The notes under the pieces are model-generated. The model did not search any database. It was not told the origin of the DNA and worked only from the letters and a program-made list of their open reading frames with translations. Positions 15,857 through 17,951 of a stretch of 17,951 nucleotides of DNA are shown here, in pieces; positions within the stretch are counted from its first letter, which is position 1, and every line of letters begins with the position of its first letter. This stretch comes from Lachnospiraceae bacterium (lineage in GTDB: Bacteria > Bacillota_A > Clostridia > Lachnospirales > Lachnospiraceae): NCBI GenBank assembly GCA_031262285.1, contig JAISHZ010000348.1:1-17951 (forward strand), given 5' to 3'. A program made the position numbers and the translations under genes.

Positions 15857-17344
15857 CTAGTCAGAAATCATTGGGTAGTTACGATTTAATTGGCATAATA
15901 ATTCCTTATTTAATGCAATGTCCATGTTTTTGATTTCATTTATTAACTGAATCATCTTTGTGTTAGCGTCGTTATATGGTTTATGTCTATTTTTAATCAA
16001 AATATTTACTATATATTGGCACTTTTCTTTGAAAATCTGATATTGTTTTTGCAATGACTCATAGGTGTTCTGATTGATATACTTTCGTACAAATAGGAAT
16101 TTTAATCTTTCATACATAATAACGCTATGTTCGTATAGCATATAGCTAATTCGGAGATCTGAAGCAATCCTTTCCATCCACTCCGGCTTTACTAATTCCT
16201 CATAGATCTTCACACCAAAAATACCGGTTGACGGATTTGACATTGCTGCATACTTTTTACTGGTGTTGATTCCATTTAGATATTCTTCCGTCGCTTCTAT
16301 AAAAAATTGAATATCAAATTCATATACGGTTTCATCCGGCTGATAATAAATCAAGTATGCAATTTTGTTGTTCGCTTCTTTATAGGATAAAACTACATCT
16401 GAAAACGAAATCGTTGAAACAGTTGGTATCCCCATATAATTGTTTATCACATAGAAAACTTCATCTTCTGTATCATAACCAAAAAACAAATTATCATGAT
16501 AATATTCAAAGCTAAGATAAGCTAGTGATTTGCAACCATAGTACTCGTTCAAGTAGATCTCGATGTATTTGTGATCATCAATGAACTTCATTAGCTCATT
16601 CACGATTGTATGGGGATAGAAATACGTTCTATTGTATAGAAGTAATGGATTGTTGTGGAAATTTCTATGATCACGCAAAGGTCCTCTGTACCAATCCAGA
16701 GGTCTTTGTACATTGGTGGGCATATAGAGTTGCGTAAAATTCGAGTACAGCCAATTAAAGTACTGGTTACTTGGAGAACGAACAAAAATACCAATTTGAT
16801 ATCCATTGAAGGATCCACTATCGATCTGTTCCATGCACAGATCGCCAAAATAAAGATTGAGTTTATCCTCTTGTCGCGTAATCGTTAATTGCTTTGGTCT
16901 GTTTTGCAGGTTAGCGATAAAATGGTCTTTAAAGGAATGTTGATCTTCAAAAAATAAACCACGTGTACAATTCAAACCAAAATAGAACACAACATCATCG
17001 TAATTTTGCTTGCATACAAATACACCTAGACTTGACCATGGATTAAAGTATGTTTGCGTAAGAATATCGACAGTAAGTTCATCCTGAAGATGTAGTTCTC
17101 GAAACAAATACAATTCGACACCTTCTATATATGGGTCCGTTTTGGTAATAACAGTATCGTTTTCGACAACGTATTGTGCATTATGCGTATGTACCGTCCA
17201 ATCAGACTTATCATAATCTCTTATGTTCATACGCGCAACTACGTCACTGCATGTGCTTTCCAAATGACATATCAACTCAAAATACATATGCGATGAATAC
17301 GATCTGATCATCGGATGCTCATTAATCGGTAACATTTTCTTCAT
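15857..17344 (-). CDS. Protein with putative beta-sandwich plus BtrH/C39-peptidase-like region
   Basis: This is a 495-residue protein with no signal peptide. Residues about 40-208 alternate strands and turns like a concanavalin-type beta sandwich (WSSLGVFVCKQNYDDVVFYF, SFNGYQIGIFVRSPSNQYFN). Residues about 214-350 resemble the papain-like fold of BtrH-type acyltransferases and C39 peptidases: EIYLNEYY, then YYHDNLFFGYDTEDEVFYVI (281-300) with His283 as candidate catalytic residue. I see no obvious Cys nucleophile in the usual N-terminal position. The C-terminal helices (IFGVKIYEELV, YMLYEHSVIMYERLKFL) fit the same family from memory. Related proteins occur in peptide or natural-product gene clusters. 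The gene is visibly more AT-rich than its neighbours. The ATG (17342-17344) follows GGGAG, but the frame is open through the leader to a TTG at 17411-17413. Confidence 0.55.
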   Translation of the reverse strand: MKKMLPINEHPMIRSYSSHMYFELICHLESTCSDVVARMNIRDYDKSDWTVHTHNAQYVVENDTVITKTDPYIEGVELYLFRELHLQDELTVDILTQTYFNPWSSLGVFVCKQNYDDVVFYFGLNCTRGLFFEDQHSFKDHFIANLQNRPKQLTITRQEDKLNLYFGDLCMEQIDSGSFNGYQIGIFVRSPSNQYFNWLYSNFTQLYMPTNVQRPLDWYRGPLRDHRNFHNNPLLLYNRTYFYPHTIVNELMKFIDDHKYIEIYLNEYYGCKSLAYLSFEYYHDNLFFGYDTEDEVFYVINNYMGIPTVSTISFSDVVLSYKEANNKIAYLIYYQPDETVYEFDIQFFIEATEEYLNGINTSKKYAAMSNPSTGIFGVKIYEELVKPEWMERIASDLRISYMLYEHSVIMYERLKFLFVRKYINQNTYESLQKQYQIFKEKCQYIVNILIKNRHKPYNDANTKMIQLINEIKNMDIALNKELLCQLNRNYPMISD

Positions 17345-17349
17345 TTTTT

Positions 17350-17428
17350 CTCCCTTCTGCGCGCCAACAGCGCGCGTCCCAATCAAGGTGTTTGAAAGTT
17401 CACTTTCTTTCAAACTTATCCTCTCCCC
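17350..17428 (-). promoter_or_regulatory. Leader element, copy C, before the 495-aa gene
   Basis: On the minus strand the order is: an early Shine-Dalgarno-like GGGGAGAGG (17420-17428); hairpin 1, GTTTGAAAG/CTTTCAAAC (17407-17415 with 17390-17398); CACCTTGATT; hairpin 2, GCGCGC/GCGCGC (17359-17375, 5-nt loop); then GGGAG (17350-17354) and ATG. The TTG-initiated frame is in phase with the gene here, so a form extended by 23 residues is possible. In copy B the same frame is out of phase with its gene. Confidence 0.65.
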
Positions 17429-17849
17429 TATGTGGTAAAAATCGTTAAGTGGCTATAAGTAAAAACACTGATGTGAACTTGTTAATGAAATAAACAGCAT
17501 AAATAAATTCGCATTTGCTAACCTTTAGTGCCTTATTTCATCCATAGCACATAATTAACAGGATGTTATTAATGTTTACTTGTTTTGTATTATTAACCTC
17601 CATTTTATCGCCCCCTTTTTTGAAATGACTTTTTTCCATAGTATTTCGTTCGTTGGCAAGCTTTCTGCTTGATTCGCAATAGCCTTACTTAATGCCGGAA
17701 TCGAAAATACCAATGAATCAAATCCATTCTCTTCAGTAAATGATTACGCTCCATTTTCTTTATTTTGGTACTATTATTCCTTATTTTAACGCATATGTTT
17801 ATATTATGTCAACTCCTGTAGTATTTTTTGTTATTTTTGGATTACAATT
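17429..17849. other. AT-rich intergenic stretch with fragmentary ORFs
   Basis: No full-length gene is supported in these 421 bases. On the minus strand, a 21-codon ORF (17538-17603, MEVNNTKQVNINNILLIMCYG) has a GGGGGCG sequence shortly before its ATG. A 55-codon open stretch without a start (17576-17743) contains NGFDSL, reminiscent of an acyl-carrier-protein attachment site but with a helix-breaking proline soon after. I see no convincing promoter for the 495-aa gene. The stretch may be degenerate DNA. Confidence 0.4.
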
Positions 17850-17951
17850 TTTACAATTCAAGCGTTCGCCGATCTACGTTTATCGCTTATCGATATACAG
17901 AACCGAACAGAGTAGGGGACTGTTTTGGGTGTTATACGTTCTGTGGAGATG
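17850..17951. mobile_element. Foldback / MITE-like REP element, copy 2 (cut by window end, inverted)
   Basis: The first 28 bases match the left end of copy 1 at 24 positions (TTACAATTCA, then GATCTAC). From ACGTTTATCGC onward the sequence follows the reverse complement of copy 1's right half, including CAGAACCGAACAGAGTAGGG and GTTATACGTTCTGTGGAGAT. The copy is therefore inverted relative to copy 1. The pair brackets the 495-aa gene. Confidence 0.7.

Overview
The window looks like a chromosomal segment of a moderate-GC, Gram-positive Clostridia-type Firmicute, plausibly a gut or rumen anaerobe. Four things point there: strong AGGAG-type ribosome-binding sites, an LplA/LplB-type sugar ABC transporter with a YesN-type regulator, a DUF5717/DUF5716 operon (families I know from Clostridia), and a GH94 cellobiose phosphorylase. 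Every gene I can support lies on the minus strand, so transcription runs right to left. All family assignments come from reading the translations, not from database searches.

Left block (1-3940): the start of an LplB-type permease, a lipoprotein solute-binding protein and a YesN-type AraC response regulator. The solute-binding gene has a clear promoter with a 22-bp-spaced direct repeat against its -35 box, as expected for an AraC-type activator. A perfect 18-bp hairpin separates the solute-binding gene from the permease. A tRNA-Gly(CCC) with its own promoter lies upstream of the regulator.

Middle block (4073-11197): a promoter followed by four tightly spaced genes. These are a 1229-aa DUF5717-type protein, an actin/Hsp70-fold-like DUF5716-type protein with eroded nucleotide motifs, a helical-repeat protein, and a coiled-coil protein with two membrane segments. 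I infer a membrane-associated assembly of unknown function.

Right-middle block (11204-15273): a YcaC-like isochorismatase-family hydrolase, a 47-residue Asn/Ser/Lys/Gln-rich protein, a HAAS/DUF1700-like membrane protein, and cellobiose phosphorylase with its own promoter and a structured leader.

Right end (15311-17951): a 308-bp foldback (MITE/REP-like) element, a more AT-rich 495-aa gene (putative beta-sandwich plus BtrH/C39-peptidase-like region), an AT-rich stretch with fragmentary ORFs, and the start of a second, inverted copy of the foldback element. The 495-aa gene is therefore bracketed by inverted repeats and may be acquired DNA.

The most unusual signal is a leader element immediately upstream of three unrelated genes: the permease, the phosphorylase and the 495-aa protein. 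Two copies carry two hairpins, an early Shine-Dalgarno followed by a TTG, and a second Shine-Dalgarno. Substitutions between these copies mostly spare the stems and mostly change the encoded amino acids. This suggests a conserved nucleic-acid element, either a cis-regulatory RNA or a dispersed repeat that supplies start sites.
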